The position numbers and the translations under genes are program-made. The notes under the pieces were generated by a model. The model ran no database searches, was not told where the DNA came from, and saw only the letters and a program-made list of their open reading frames with translations. A stretch of 64,000 bases of DNA from Aquimarina amphilecti. GTDB lineage: Bacteria; Bacteroidota; Bacteroidia; Flavobacteriales; Flavobacteriaceae. The first letter of the stretch is position 1. Each line of letters begins with the position of its first letter. Shown here piece after piece: positions 45,063 through 54,730 of the stretch. The stretch is taken from NCBI RefSeq assembly GCF_900109375.1, contig NZ_FOAB01000005.1, positions 248,001 to 312,000 of the forward strand, written 5' to 3'.

Positions 45063-46394
45063 ATGAAGAAAGAAGAAAAAATATTTGATTTTATTGGTAT
45101 TGGAGTTGGTCCGATGAATTTAGGATTAGCCTGTTTGTCAGAACCAATTACGGAATTGGATGGCTTGTTTTTGGATAAGAAAGAAAAATTTGATTGGCAT
45201 CCCGGAATGATGTTACAGGATACAACCTTACAGATTCCTTTTATGGCAGATTTAGTCACTTTAGCGGATCCTACAAATCCGTTTAGTTTCCTAAACTATA
45301 TCAAAGAAAAAGGAAGAATCTATTCTTTTTATATACGTGAGAATTTTCTTTTACTTAGAAAGGAATACAATCAATATTGCCAATGGGCAATAAATAAGTT
45401 GTCTAATATACATTTTGAAACGGAAGTACTGGAGGTTGCTTATCAAGAAAAAGAAAGTTATTATACCATCTTTTCGAGATGTGTAAAAACGAATGAACAG
45501 AAAGTTTATAAAACGAAAAAACTTGTTTTAGGTACAGGTACTAGTCCATACATTCCTATGTGTTGCGATTCTTTGAAAAAAGAGGCCATTCATTCTAGTT
45601 CTTATTTGCCCAATAAAAAACAATTACAATCCAAAAAATCCATAACAGTATTGGGTAGTGGACAAAGTGCAGCTGAGGTTTTTTACGATCTATTGCAGGA
45701 AATAGATGATAATGGATATGAATTAAACTGGATCACAAGGTCTCCAAGATTTTTTCCTTTAGAATATGCAAAGCTTACATTGGAGATGACTTCTCCAGAG
45801 TATGTAGATTACTTTTATAATTTACCTCAAAGTAAAAGAAATCAATTAATTAAGGGTCAAAAACATCTGTATAAAGGAATTAATCAAGATTTGATTGCTG
45901 ACATTTTTGATTTGATATATACTAAAAGATTAGATGGAGATATCAAAATCAACTTGAGAACTAATTCCGAGCTACGGAAAGCGACGTATGACGGAACTAT
46001 AGGTACATTCTATCTCGAAATTCATCAACACGAACAGGATAAATATTATAATCATAAAACGGAAGCACTTGTTTTAGCTACTGGATATCAATATCAAAAA
46101 CCAGCTTTTATTGAAGGAATTAGTGATCGAGTTAGATGGGATGAAAAAGGCATGTATGATGTACATCGTAATTATGCGATAGATCATCTCGGTAATGAAA
46201 TCTTTGTGCAAAATGCAGAATTACATACGCACGGTTTTGTTACTCCTGATTTAGGGATGGCGGCTTATCGCAATTCATACATTATTAGGGAACTAACAGG
46301 GGCAGATTATTATCCTATCGAAAATAGAATTGCATTTCAACAATTTGAAGTTAGAAAGGAAGAAGAAATTGTGATAGAAACATCAATGACGTAA
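45063..46394 (+). CDS. Siderophore N-hydroxylating monooxygenase (IucD/DesB-like)
   Basis: FAD- and NADPH-dependent N-hydroxylase, 443 aa, acting on lysine/ornithine or the derived diamine. FAD site DFIGIGVGPMNLGLACL (residues 9-25), substrate/FAD loop DWHPGMMLQDTTLQIPFMAD, NADPH site VLGSGQSAAEVFYDLL (about 197-212), and the C-terminal LVLATGYQYQKP motif are intact. It lies 14 bp after the decarboxylase. With a decarboxylase before it and DesD-type synthetases after it, a BibB/DesB-type diamine hydroxylase is the best reading. Confidence 0.9.
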   Translation: MKKEEKIFDFIGIGVGPMNLGLACLSEPITELDGLFLDKKEKFDWHPGMMLQDTTLQIPFMADLVTLADPTNPFSFLNYIKEKGRIYSFYIRENFLLLRKEYNQYCQWAINKLSNIHFETEVLEVAYQEKESYYTIFSRCVKTNEQKVYKTKKLVLGTGTSPYIPMCCDSLKKEAIHSSSYLPNKKQLQSKKSITVLGSGQSAAEVFYDLLQEIDDNGYELNWITRSPRFFPLEYAKLTLEMTSPEYVDYFYNLPQSKRNQLIKGQKHLYKGINQDLIADIFDLIYTKRLDGDIKINLRTNSELRKATYDGTIGTFYLEIHQHEQDKYYNHKTEALVLATGYQYQKPAFIEGISDRVRWDEKGMYDVHRNYAIDHLGNEIFVQNAELHTHGFVTPDLGMAAYRNSYIIRELTGADYYPIENRIAFQQFEVRKEEEIVIETSMT

Positions 46395-46406
46395 CTATAT
46401 AATCTA

Positions 46407-47588
46407 ATGAAAAATTTCTTGATTGTAATGACCTTAGTTGCGGTAGTAAGTGATTATTTACTGCATCCATTTTATCCTCAATTTTTTGAAGCTCGATTTG
46501 GAATAACAGATCCAGAATTGGTTGGATATTATTTTGCCGCGATTTGCTTTATGGTTATGATTTCTTTTCCATTCTGGGCATACATTTCTAAAAAGGTAAC
46601 AGAGCTAAATATCTTAATATATACCCAGCTCATAGCGGGAATATTAGCTTTATGTTGTTATGTAACTACATCATATCTAAACTTCTGGATCATTTCCTTA
46701 CTAATGATCTTATTTAAAGGAAGTTATTTGCTGGTATATCCATATATCCTGAAAATTATTACTAAAAAAGAACATCCAAAAACAATTGGTTTATTATCTG
46801 TAGTAGTTCATCTAGGCGGGATATTAGGAGCGGTGATAGGAGGTGCTACAGTTGATTTTATCGATGCTAGTTATATTTTTTTGATCATGGCATTAGGAGA
46901 TTTTATCCAAATGGGAATGAGCGCTTATCTTTTGAAAAGTAAAAAATATAATACTACTAAAGTTTCCGAACCAGAAGTGTCTTCAAAACAACCCACTAAA
47001 ATGATCCCAAAAGGTTTCATTCTCAAAATAGGGTTGATAACAATGATTTTGTATTTCAGTGATTTTTTAATTAGACCATTTTTTGCAACCTATTGGGAAA
47101 GTATTTCAACTCACAATTCTAAATTAGTATCAGGTACAATATATGCAATACCAGGTTTTGTAGCGCTTATTGCTTTATGGATAAATACGAAGAGAAAACA
47201 AACAAATAATGTATGGCAACAGATGGTGTCAATATTATTAATAGGTATCACTGGATTATTTCTTCAAGGGCTTTCTACAGAAATAACAGTAATAATAGGT
47301 AGAATAATTTATGGTTGGGCAATTTTTCAAGGAGTGGTTAAATTTGATGTATTGCTCTTTAAATTTAGTACACCAGATTCTTATGCTATGGATTATAGTA
47401 AGGTACATTTTTTTCAAAACTTAGGAGTGTTGCTATCGTCTTTTTCTGTGGGGCTACTAGTAGATAATCATGGATTGAGAATTCCCTTTTTGGTTGCTTT
47501 AGGTGGTTTTAGTATCACTTTATTGCTGTATTATTTAATTTTTAAAGTTGCTCCAAAACTCACTTCTAAACAATTAGTTAAGTCATAA
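46407..47588 (+). CDS. MFS transporter, probable siderophore exporter
   Basis: A 393-residue major facilitator protein with about 12 hydrophobic helices, a central polar loop (KYNTTKVSEPEVSSKQPTKM) and the family-like GYYFAAICFMVMISFPFWAY region. It lies between the hydroxylase and the synthetases with 10-12 bp gaps, so it is co-expressed with siderophore synthesis. Export across the inner membrane is the likely job, similar to AlcS/IucX-type transporters; specificity cannot be read from sequence. Confidence 0.82.
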   Translation: MKNFLIVMTLVAVVSDYLLHPFYPQFFEARFGITDPELVGYYFAAICFMVMISFPFWAYISKKVTELNILIYTQLIAGILALCCYVTTSYLNFWIISLLMILFKGSYLLVYPYILKIITKKEHPKTIGLLSVVVHLGGILGAVIGGATVDFIDASYIFLIMALGDFIQMGMSAYLLKSKKYNTTKVSEPEVSSKQPTKMIPKGFILKIGLITMILYFSDFLIRPFFATYWESISTHNSKLVSGTIYAIPGFVALIALWINTKRKQTNNVWQQMVSILLIGITGLFLQGLSTEITVIIGRIIYGWAIFQGVVKFDVLLFKFSTPDSYAMDYSKVHFFQNLGVLLSSFSVGLLVDNHGLRIPFLVALGGFSITLLLYYLIFKVAPKLTSKQLVKS

Positions 47589-47598
47589 GAAATTCTGA

Positions 47599-50046
47599 AT
47601 GGAAAAAACAGCCAATAACATACAGCATCAGTATCATAAAATCTATTCAAAAAGCTTTTCTGATTTTGGGACCATAGAGATACGACCTTTTAGAATATCT
47701 GAAGACAGCGAGATATTGCACAAATGGGTAAATATGGACTATGCTATTTTTTGGGGAATGCAAGGATACGATTTACAACAGGTACGACAAGAATATATAA
47801 AATTGATGGAGCCGGAACATTATGATGTTTTTGTAGGTGTTTTTAAAGGTAAACCGGTTTTTGTATTAGAAAGATATAATCCCAAAGAAGATATTATAAG
47901 TACACTCTATAGCGTGGAAAAAGGAGACTGTGGGATTCATATCATCGTTGCTCCGCCACATGTTAAGATCCCAAATTTTACTTGGTATTTATTTACAGCT
48001 ATAATGGATTTTGTGTTTAAAGATTCCTCTGTAAATAGAATCCTAGTAGAACCTGATATCCGAAATAAAAAGATGTTTGCATTATGTCAGCGGATAGGTT
48101 TTCAACTGGATAAAATTATAGAACTCCCCAATAAGACTGCTCAAATAGCACTTTTAAACAGGGATCGATATCAACACCTAACATCAATTTCAAAAATTAA
48201 TAAAAGAAGTGCAATGAATACGTTAGATAATGCCGTTTCGCCCCAACAGTCAATAGCCCATTTACAACCTGAAGTTTGGGTTAAAGTAAATACACTTTTT
48301 GTCGCAAAAGCCATCTGTGAATTTAGTCACGAACTTCTTATTAAGCCTGTTATTTTAGAACAACTAAAAGATGGATGGAAAAGTTATATTCTAAAAACGG
48401 ATAACCATACTATACAATATCAGTTTAATGCAAAGCAATTAGCATTAAATCATTTATATATAGAACCTACTTCGATAAGAAAATATGACGAAAGTAAGTC
48501 TGCTATAATAGACGGGATATTATTTATTAAAGAGTTTAGAAAGCAATTGGGTATTAAGGATACACAAATGCCTTTATATCTAGAAGAGATTATTAGCACA
48601 TTATATGGTAGTGCATTTAAGTTTTTAAAAGGGAATCCAACTTCAAAGGAGCTTACAACTGCAGATTTTCAAACTATTGAACAATCTATGACAGAGGGAC
48701 ATCCTGGTTTTGTCGCTAATAATGGACGTATTGGTTTTGATAGCAGTGATTATAGGTCGTATGCTCCCGAAGCGGGTAATTCTTTTTCTCTTCTATGGCT
48801 GGCAGGTCATAAAAGCAGAGCAGTATATGCTGCTACAGAATCATTATCTTATGATGTTTTGATACAACAGGAACTAGATTCCGAAACAATACAAACATTT
48901 AGAGAGCATATAAAAAATAAGGGTTTTGATCCGGATGACTATTTCTTTATTCCTATGCATCCGTGGCAATGGTTTAATAAGTTAGCCAACATCTTTTCAC
49001 CAGAACTTGCTATCGGAAATTTAATATGCTTGGGATATGGTCCAGATCAGTACCTTGCTCAGCAGTCCATTAGAACCTTATTTAATAGAACTCATCCTAA
49101 AAAATTCTATACCAAAACCGCGCTATCTATTTTAAATATGGGGTTTATGCGTGGATTACCTCTGTATTATCTTGGGACTGCACCTAAAATGGCTGTTTGG
49201 TTAGAAGAATTACTTTATAATGACGCATATATTCAGGAAACAGGTTTTAGGATGTTAAGTGAAATTGCTTCTGTAAGTTATGTGAACCCTTATTTTGAAG
49301 AGTTTGGATCTCACAATGATTACAATAAGATGTTAGCTTCACTTTGGAGAGAAAGTCCTATTGCTAATGTAACAGAAAAACAACAAGCAATGACGATGGC
49401 TGCGTTCCTACACGTAGATCATAATGGAGAAGCTTTATTACCTAGAATTATCCAGAAATCAGGGTTGATTATAGAAGACTGGTTGGGTCTGTATTTAAAA
49501 GCCTATTTATGTCCGTTATTGCATTGTTTTTATCATTTTGATTTGGTGTTTATGCCACACGGAGAGAATATCATAATGGTATTAGAAGATCAGGTTCCGG
49601 TGAAATCTTTCTTAAAAGATATTACAGAAGAAGCTTGTATTCTAAATCCAGAAGTTAAATTGCCTGATCATCTAAAACGTATGTATGCTCCCGTTCCAGA
49701 AGATGTAAAATTACTTTCGATTTTTACAGATATATTCGATGGTTTCTTCAGGTTTATGTCTCATATTTTAGTTGCACATGCGAATTTTGAAGAAGAACGA
49801 TTCTGGAAAATTGTTGCAGAAGTGATTCAGGAATATCAAGATCGTTATCCAGAAAAAGAAGCAAAGTTTAAACAATATGATTTGTTTGCTTCAGAATTTC
49901 AATTGTCTTGTTTAAATAGATTGCAATTAAATAATCATAAACAAATGATTGATTTAGATGACCCTGTAGCGTTACTTCAGTTTGCAGGTAAACTAAAGAA
50001 TCCCATTGCCGCTTTTAGAAAAGATTTAGTAGATACAGTTTCATAA
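47599..50046 (+). CDS. GNAT acyltransferase-NIS synthetase fusion 1
   Basis: A two-domain enzyme of 815 aa. Residues about 20-190 are an IucB/DesC-type GNAT (FGTIEIRPFRISEDSEILHK, GIHIIVAPPHVKIPNFTWYL, LVEPDIRNKKMFALCQRIGF) that acylates the hydroxylamine. Residues about 225-800 are an IucA/IucC-type ATP-dependent synthetase of the DesD class: EGHPGFVANNGRIGFDS (about 366), IPMHPWQWFNK (about 452), AQQSIRTLFNRTHPKKFYTK and FMPHGENIIMVLEDQVPVKS. One protein can thus make the hydroxamate and join units, as reported for BibC of bisucaberin synthesis. The product is probably a succinyl-diamine dihydroxamate or oligomer, but this is inferred. Confidence 0.88.
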   Translation: MEKTANNIQHQYHKIYSKSFSDFGTIEIRPFRISEDSEILHKWVNMDYAIFWGMQGYDLQQVRQEYIKLMEPEHYDVFVGVFKGKPVFVLERYNPKEDIISTLYSVEKGDCGIHIIVAPPHVKIPNFTWYLFTAIMDFVFKDSSVNRILVEPDIRNKKMFALCQRIGFQLDKIIELPNKTAQIALLNRDRYQHLTSISKINKRSAMNTLDNAVSPQQSIAHLQPEVWVKVNTLFVAKAICEFSHELLIKPVILEQLKDGWKSYILKTDNHTIQYQFNAKQLALNHLYIEPTSIRKYDESKSAIIDGILFIKEFRKQLGIKDTQMPLYLEEIISTLYGSAFKFLKGNPTSKELTTADFQTIEQSMTEGHPGFVANNGRIGFDSSDYRSYAPEAGNSFSLLWLAGHKSRAVYAATESLSYDVLIQQELDSETIQTFREHIKNKGFDPDDYFFIPMHPWQWFNKLANIFSPELAIGNLICLGYGPDQYLAQQSIRTLFNRTHPKKFYTKTALSILNMGFMRGLPLYYLGTAPKMAVWLEELLYNDAYIQETGFRMLSEIASVSYVNPYFEEFGSHNDYNKMLASLWRESPIANVTEKQQAMTMAAFLHVDHNGEALLPRIIQKSGLIIEDWLGLYLKAYLCPLLHCFYHFDLVFMPHGENIIMVLEDQVPVKSFLKDITEEACILNPEVKLPDHLKRMYAPVPEDVKLLSIFTDIFDGFFRFMSHILVAHANFEEERFWKIVAEVIQEYQDRYPEKEAKFKQYDLFASEFQLSCLNRLQLNNHKQMIDLDDPVALLQFAGKLKNPIAAFRKDLVDTVS

Positions 50047-50059
50047 TTAAACGGTTATC

Positions 50060-52510
50060 ATGGAAAACACTGAAATCGTACAGGATATTGTTTTTTCGAG
50101 GACGATCGAAAATTTTGGAACAATACATCTACGTCATTTAGACTTTGATTATGACATTGCTACTATTCATAAATGGGTAACAAAGGAATATGCCAGGTAT
50201 TGGGGAATGTTAGATGATTCAATAGAAGAAGTCCACTCAGAATATACTGCATTGGTGTCTAGAAAAGATTATGACGTTTTTATAGGAACCTACAATGGAG
50301 TTCCCATCTTTTTAATGGAAAAGTACAAAGCAGCAACAGATAGGATTTCTGACTATTATTCTGCTAAAGATACTGATTACGGCATGCATATTTTGGTAGC
50401 ACCATCAGAACATAAAATAACCGGTTTTACCTGGAATGTTTTTAGTACCGTGCTCGAATATTTTTTTGAATTACCAGATGTAAAGAGAATAGTCGTAGAA
50501 CCAGATGTTCGAAATGAAAAGATTCATAGGCTTAATAAAAAAGCAGGGTTTATTTATCGAAAAGAAATTGAATTACCAGAAAAAACTGCGGCACTAGCTT
50601 TTTGCGAAGCACATGATTATAGAAAAGCAAAAAATGCTTTTAGAGAAAAAATAAAACCAATGGCCAACTTAGATATATCCGATTCATTGGTGGAGACTTA
50701 TAACCACCTAAACCCATCGACTTGGGCAAGAGTAAATAGAACTCTTGTAAGCAAAGCAATTAGCGAATTTTCACACGAATTACTTTTTAAACCTCAACAA
50801 GAGACAAATAACCAAAAGTGGAATAAATATGTGCTAATTGCCGATACTCCTGGAATAACGTATGAATTTAAAGCCCAAAAATATGGGCTTGATCATTGGG
50901 GTATTGATGAAACTTCCATTATTAAAAAAGTTAATGGTAGATCAGAACCAATTGATGCATTAAAGTTTATTATTGATTTTGTGTATACATTAGAAATACC
51001 AAAACACTTACTTTCGATATATTTAGAAGAAATATCTAGCACGTTATCAAGTGCTGCTTATAAAGAAGTAAATAATACATTTTCTTCAAGAGAGTTAATA
51101 GATAGCTCATTTCAGGTTATAGAGCATGCAATGAGCGAAGGCCATCCTTGTTTTGTAGCAAATAATGGAAGAATAGGTTTTGATAGCCAGGATTATCTCC
51201 AGTATGCTCCAGAAACGAATCTACCTTTTAAAATTTATTGGTTAGCAGGTCATAAAAGTAAAACTACTTTTACTTCTGTGCCTAAATTAGAATATAAAAC
51301 TTTGATGCGAAAAGAGCTAGGTATTCAATTAATTGCACGATTTAATACAAAATTAGAATCTTTAGGATTAGACTCTAGCTCATATATTTTTATTCCTGTG
51401 CATCCATGGCAATGGAATAACAAGATACTTCAGGTATTTGCGGCGGATGTTGCAAATCAAAACTTGGTGTTTTTAGGCGAGGGAGAGGATTACTTTTCTG
51501 CTCAACAATCAATTAGAACGCTTTACAATAAGAGCAACCCTGAGAAAATGTATACCAAAACTGCTTTGTCAATCTTGAATATGGGCTTTATGAGAGGGCT
51601 TTCTCCTTCTTATATGAAGAGTACACCTCATATTACTAATTGGATTACTGAATTGTTGGGTAAGGATACGTATCTAAAACAAAACGGTTTTAGTATGCTT
51701 GGTGAAGTTGCTACAGTCGGTTTTCAAAATACTTTCTATGAAGTATTAGGAAAAACAAATGCTCATAATAAAATGTTATCCGCTTTGTGGAGAGAAAGTC
51801 CACATTCTAAAATAAAAAAGAATCAACAATTGATGACGATGGCTGCACTGCTTCATGTGGATACAGCAGGGAATTCATTAATAGCTGAGCATATTAAAGC
51901 TTCCACTTGTGATGTAAATTTATGGATTCGTAAATATCTGAATGCATATCTAACACCATTGTTGCATTGTTTTTACCACTATGGATTTGTCTTTATGCCT
52001 CATGGAGAGAATATTATTATGGTTTTTGAAAAACATATCCCTGTAAAAATTCTGATGAAAGACATCACAGAAGAAGTTATTGTTTTTAATGAAAAACTAG
52101 AACTGCCTGAAAAAGTAAAACGATTATATACAGAGACTTCTGATAAGATGAAAGTATTATCAATTTTTACCGATGTTTTCGATTGCTTTTTTAGGTTTAT
52201 GACTCCGATTTTAGATAGAGATCTTGGGTGTTCAGAGAATGAATTTTGGCAAGAAGTAGCATCTTGTATTCACTCTTACCAATCGGAACATCCAGAGTTA
52301 CAATCAGAATATGAGAAGTATGATCTTTTCGTAGAAGAATTTGATAGATGTTGTTTAAATAGATTGCAACTAAAAAATACTCAGCAAATGTTGAATCTTG
52401 CAGATCCTATGGCAAGTTTAATTCTGGAAGGAACTTTACAAAATCCTATTGCTAAGTTTAAAAAAATAGATGTAGATAACTTTAAGTCTGAACTTGTTGA
52501 AGACAACTAA
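50060..52510 (+). CDS. GNAT acyltransferase-NIS synthetase fusion 2 (tandem paralogue)
   Basis: An 816-residue tandem paralogue, 13 bp downstream, with the same two domains. GNAT about 15-190 (FGTIHLRHLDFDYDIATIHK, GMHILVAPSEHKITGFTWNV, VVEPDVRNEKIHRLNKKAGF). DesD-type synthetase about 215-800 (EGHPCFVANNGRIGFDSQDY, FIPVHPWQWNNKI, AQQSIRTLYNKSNPEKMYTK, PHGENIIMVFEKHIPVK). Catalytic segments are intact in both copies, so neither looks decayed. The differences are spread throughout, which points to an old duplication with divided work, for example different acyl donors or chain extension versus cyclisation. Confidence 0.88.
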   Translation: MENTEIVQDIVFSRTIENFGTIHLRHLDFDYDIATIHKWVTKEYARYWGMLDDSIEEVHSEYTALVSRKDYDVFIGTYNGVPIFLMEKYKAATDRISDYYSAKDTDYGMHILVAPSEHKITGFTWNVFSTVLEYFFELPDVKRIVVEPDVRNEKIHRLNKKAGFIYRKEIELPEKTAALAFCEAHDYRKAKNAFREKIKPMANLDISDSLVETYNHLNPSTWARVNRTLVSKAISEFSHELLFKPQQETNNQKWNKYVLIADTPGITYEFKAQKYGLDHWGIDETSIIKKVNGRSEPIDALKFIIDFVYTLEIPKHLLSIYLEEISSTLSSAAYKEVNNTFSSRELIDSSFQVIEHAMSEGHPCFVANNGRIGFDSQDYLQYAPETNLPFKIYWLAGHKSKTTFTSVPKLEYKTLMRKELGIQLIARFNTKLESLGLDSSSYIFIPVHPWQWNNKILQVFAADVANQNLVFLGEGEDYFSAQQSIRTLYNKSNPEKMYTKTALSILNMGFMRGLSPSYMKSTPHITNWITELLGKDTYLKQNGFSMLGEVATVGFQNTFYEVLGKTNAHNKMLSALWRESPHSKIKKNQQLMTMAALLHVDTAGNSLIAEHIKASTCDVNLWIRKYLNAYLTPLLHCFYHYGFVFMPHGENIIMVFEKHIPVKILMKDITEEVIVFNEKLELPEKVKRLYTETSDKMKVLSIFTDVFDCFFRFMTPILDRDLGCSENEFWQEVASCIHSYQSEHPELQSEYEKYDLFVEEFDRCCLNRLQLKNTQQMLNLADPMASLILEGTLQNPIAKFKKIDVDNFKSELVEDN

Positions 52511-52530
52511 CATTCATAGAAAAATATTTT

Positions 52531-53631
52531 ATGTCAACTATAAAATCAAGTAGAATTTTAGCCATAGATTTTGGAAGAGGATTTAGCGTTATTGCTATGA
52601 TTATGGTTCATACATTATGGATTCATGCTAGACAGGATGTACAATCAGATACCTTTCTAGGGCATTTTATTCATTTTGTTGGAAGAGGAACACCGGTTTT
52701 TTTGATAACGATGGGAGTATCCTTTATGATATCAAGAAATCAGGATGTAAAAAGCGCAGTAAAAAGAGGGATAATGATTCTTGGAGTAGCTTATTTAATG
52801 AATTTTCTCAAGTTTTTAGTGCCTATAATTGTAGGACTAATGCCTGATAGCTTTATAGAGGCTTATGGATGGGAATTGCCTTTAGATTTTGAAAAATATG
52901 TATACTTACTATTAACCGGTGATATACTACAACTAGCAGGAATCTCTTTACTTGTGTTAGCTTTTATTAGAGCTTATGCAAAAAATAAATTTATCCTTTT
53001 AGGATTAGCAATTCTTATAGCGTTCATATCTCCAGAATTGAGAGGTATTCAATCAGGAATGTATGGATTGCACTATATAACTCAATTGTTATGGAGTGAC
53101 GGGTATTGGGTGTATTTTCCTATGTTTCCTTGGATATCGTTTATATTATTAGGGATGTTTTTTGGGAAATGGTATATAGAAAATGAATATAACCAGAAGG
53201 CGTTATTTAGACGCATGTTTATCGTTGGCGTCATATTTATTGTGGTTGGTGCCCCATTGGTATTTATGAATGAAACGTATCATTTTAATGATTTTTTTCA
53301 TTTAGGACCTGGAGGAGTAATTTATCTTGCGGGATGGAACTTTACAGTGTTATCAATATTCCATTGGATATTATCGAAAACTAAAAACAATTTCTTATAT
53401 AAAATCTTCTATTATTGTAGTAAACATGTAACATCCCTATATGTTATCCAATGGGTTTTGATTTGTTGGGGAATGGTGATTTTTGGTTTTCAAAGTAAAA
53501 GTGAACTCGGTACTATACTATTAATGCCAATATTTATGATGTTAACATTTGTAATTCATTTCTCTGTGGTTAAAATTAGGAGTATTTCTAGATCCGATAA
53601 ACCAATTCCTAAAGAAAGATTAGCATCATAG
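52531..53631 (+). CDS. DUF1624/HGSNAT-type membrane acyltransferase in the siderophore operon
   Basis: A 366-residue integral membrane protein, 20 bp after the second fusion. The N-terminus AIDFGRGFSVIAMIMVHTLW with FVGRGTPVFLITMGVSFMIS is the heparan-alpha-glucosaminide N-acetyltransferase catalytic (DUF1624) pattern. About 9-10 helices follow, with the typical YWVYFPMFPWISFILLGMFFGKWY and HFNDFFHLGPGGVIYLAGWN. Members move acyl groups across a membrane. In this operon it may acylate the siderophore or a precursor, or an envelope component; no direct evidence for either. Confidence 0.78.
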   Translation: MSTIKSSRILAIDFGRGFSVIAMIMVHTLWIHARQDVQSDTFLGHFIHFVGRGTPVFLITMGVSFMISRNQDVKSAVKRGIMILGVAYLMNFLKFLVPIIVGLMPDSFIEAYGWELPLDFEKYVYLLLTGDILQLAGISLLVLAFIRAYAKNKFILLGLAILIAFISPELRGIQSGMYGLHYITQLLWSDGYWVYFPMFPWISFILLGMFFGKWYIENEYNQKALFRRMFIVGVIFIVVGAPLVFMNETYHFNDFFHLGPGGVIYLAGWNFTVLSIFHWILSKTKNNFLYKIFYYCSKHVTSLYVIQWVLICWGMVIFGFQSKSELGTILLMPIFMMLTFVIHFSVVKIRSISRSDKPIPKERLAS

Positions 53632-53689
53632 AATGAGAATACTTAAAGGAAAAACGAAGAAATTCTGTTTCAGAAAACTAACTACATTT

Positions 53690-54700
53690 TCAATTTTCTA
53701 GAGTACTTCGATACTTTTTTGGAGTAGTTCCTTCTATTTTCTTAAAAGCAGCTGTAAAATGAGTGGAATTTTTATAGCCAACTAATTCTGATATTTCGTA
53801 AATAGGTTTTTTACTGTATAGTAGTAGTTGTTTTGCCTTTTCCATTCGTAATTCGGTTGCAAACTCAAAAATTGTTTTCCTAAATAATATTTTGAATTCT
53901 TTTTTTAATACGAAATCATTTAATCCAATCTCTCTTGATAATTGATGAATTGAGTATTGAATAGACAGATCAGATGAAATCATATGTTGAACTTGGTATA
54001 ATTTTTTTACTAAATTATCTGTTGGTAAATTACTTGTGATTTTAGTGTTTTGCGGCGGAGTCTCCAGTTTTAGTGCGATTAATTCGAGAGTTTTAGATTC
54101 TAGAAATAGTCGTTTTAATAATCCTTTACGTTTATGGGTTAAAATTTCTGAAAGTATATCTTGAGTTTTGGAGCACAAAGGTTTTAAAAAATGGCTTTGT
54201 AATTTTAGTAAAGAGTATTTCTCGGCGATATTATATTCATCGTTTAATTTGTGTCTTTTGATGAAATCCATACTCATTCTAATTTTAATTTCTTTAAGCC
54301 GTTTTCTTTTATGATATGAAATACTACCTTTTATATTTTCGAGATATAAGAGATAGCATTCCTGACTTTCATAAATTAAATCATCAGTAACTCCTTCGAT
54401 TTTAATAATCTGCTCTCCCTCGATCAAAAAAGACATTTCTAAAAAATCATCTTGGAGAGTTCCTTCAATGAGTAAATCTTGTTTAAATAAGACATCGAAA
54501 ATAATAATAGATAACCCTTCAAACTGATGTGTTTGGAAATTACCAATACCATATTCTGGAAGAAATTGGTGTTTTTTGGAAATAATTCCGCAGCGTTCAC
54601 TTGAGGTTATTAGCTCTGAAACAGTATATAATGTATCTATCTTTTTCGTGTTGTATGTTTGAGTTATAAGTGACTTTTTTTTGCGTCTTTTTTTATCCAT
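53690..54700 (-). CDS. AraC-family siderophore regulator (PchR-like)
   Basis: A 336-residue cytoplasmic regulator: N-terminal sensing domain (about 25-215) and AraC HTH pair (about 235-333: YSIHQLSREIGLNDFVLKKE, FATELRMEKAKQLLLYSKKP, EISELVGYKNSTHFTAAFKK). The FVLKKEFKILFRKTIFEF and GYKNSTHF wording is that of PchR/YbtA-type regulators, which bind a ferric siderophore and activate synthesis and uptake genes. It lies between the biosynthetic operon and the receptor operon. Its start codon sits inside the operator copy at 54684-54710, so binding there would also affect its own expression. Confidence 0.87.
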   Translation of the reverse strand: MDKKRRKKKSLITQTYNTKKIDTLYTVSELITSSERCGIISKKHQFLPEYGIGNFQTHQFEGLSIIIFDVLFKQDLLIEGTLQDDFLEMSFLIEGEQIIKIEGVTDDLIYESQECYLLYLENIKGSISYHKRKRLKEIKIRMSMDFIKRHKLNDEYNIAEKYSLLKLQSHFLKPLCSKTQDILSEILTHKRKGLLKRLFLESKTLELIALKLETPPQNTKITSNLPTDNLVKKLYQVQHMISSDLSIQYSIHQLSREIGLNDFVLKKEFKILFRKTIFEFATELRMEKAKQLLLYSKKPIYEISELVGYKNSTHFTAAFKKIEGTTPKKYRSTLEN

Positions 54701-54710
54701 AATGCGTCAT
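54684..54710 (+). promoter_or_regulatory. Direct-repeat operator of the receptor operon (AraC-type)
   Basis: CGTC, seven T, ATCC, ATAATG, CGTCAT: the second copy of the 27-bp element, matching 25 of 27 positions of 43454-43480. The CGTC copies are 21 bp apart. It covers the first codons of the AraC gene on the other strand, which explains that protein's odd basic start MDKKRRKKK. Confidence 0.7.
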
Positions 54711-54730
54711 TTTTCTCTTCCCTTAGATAC

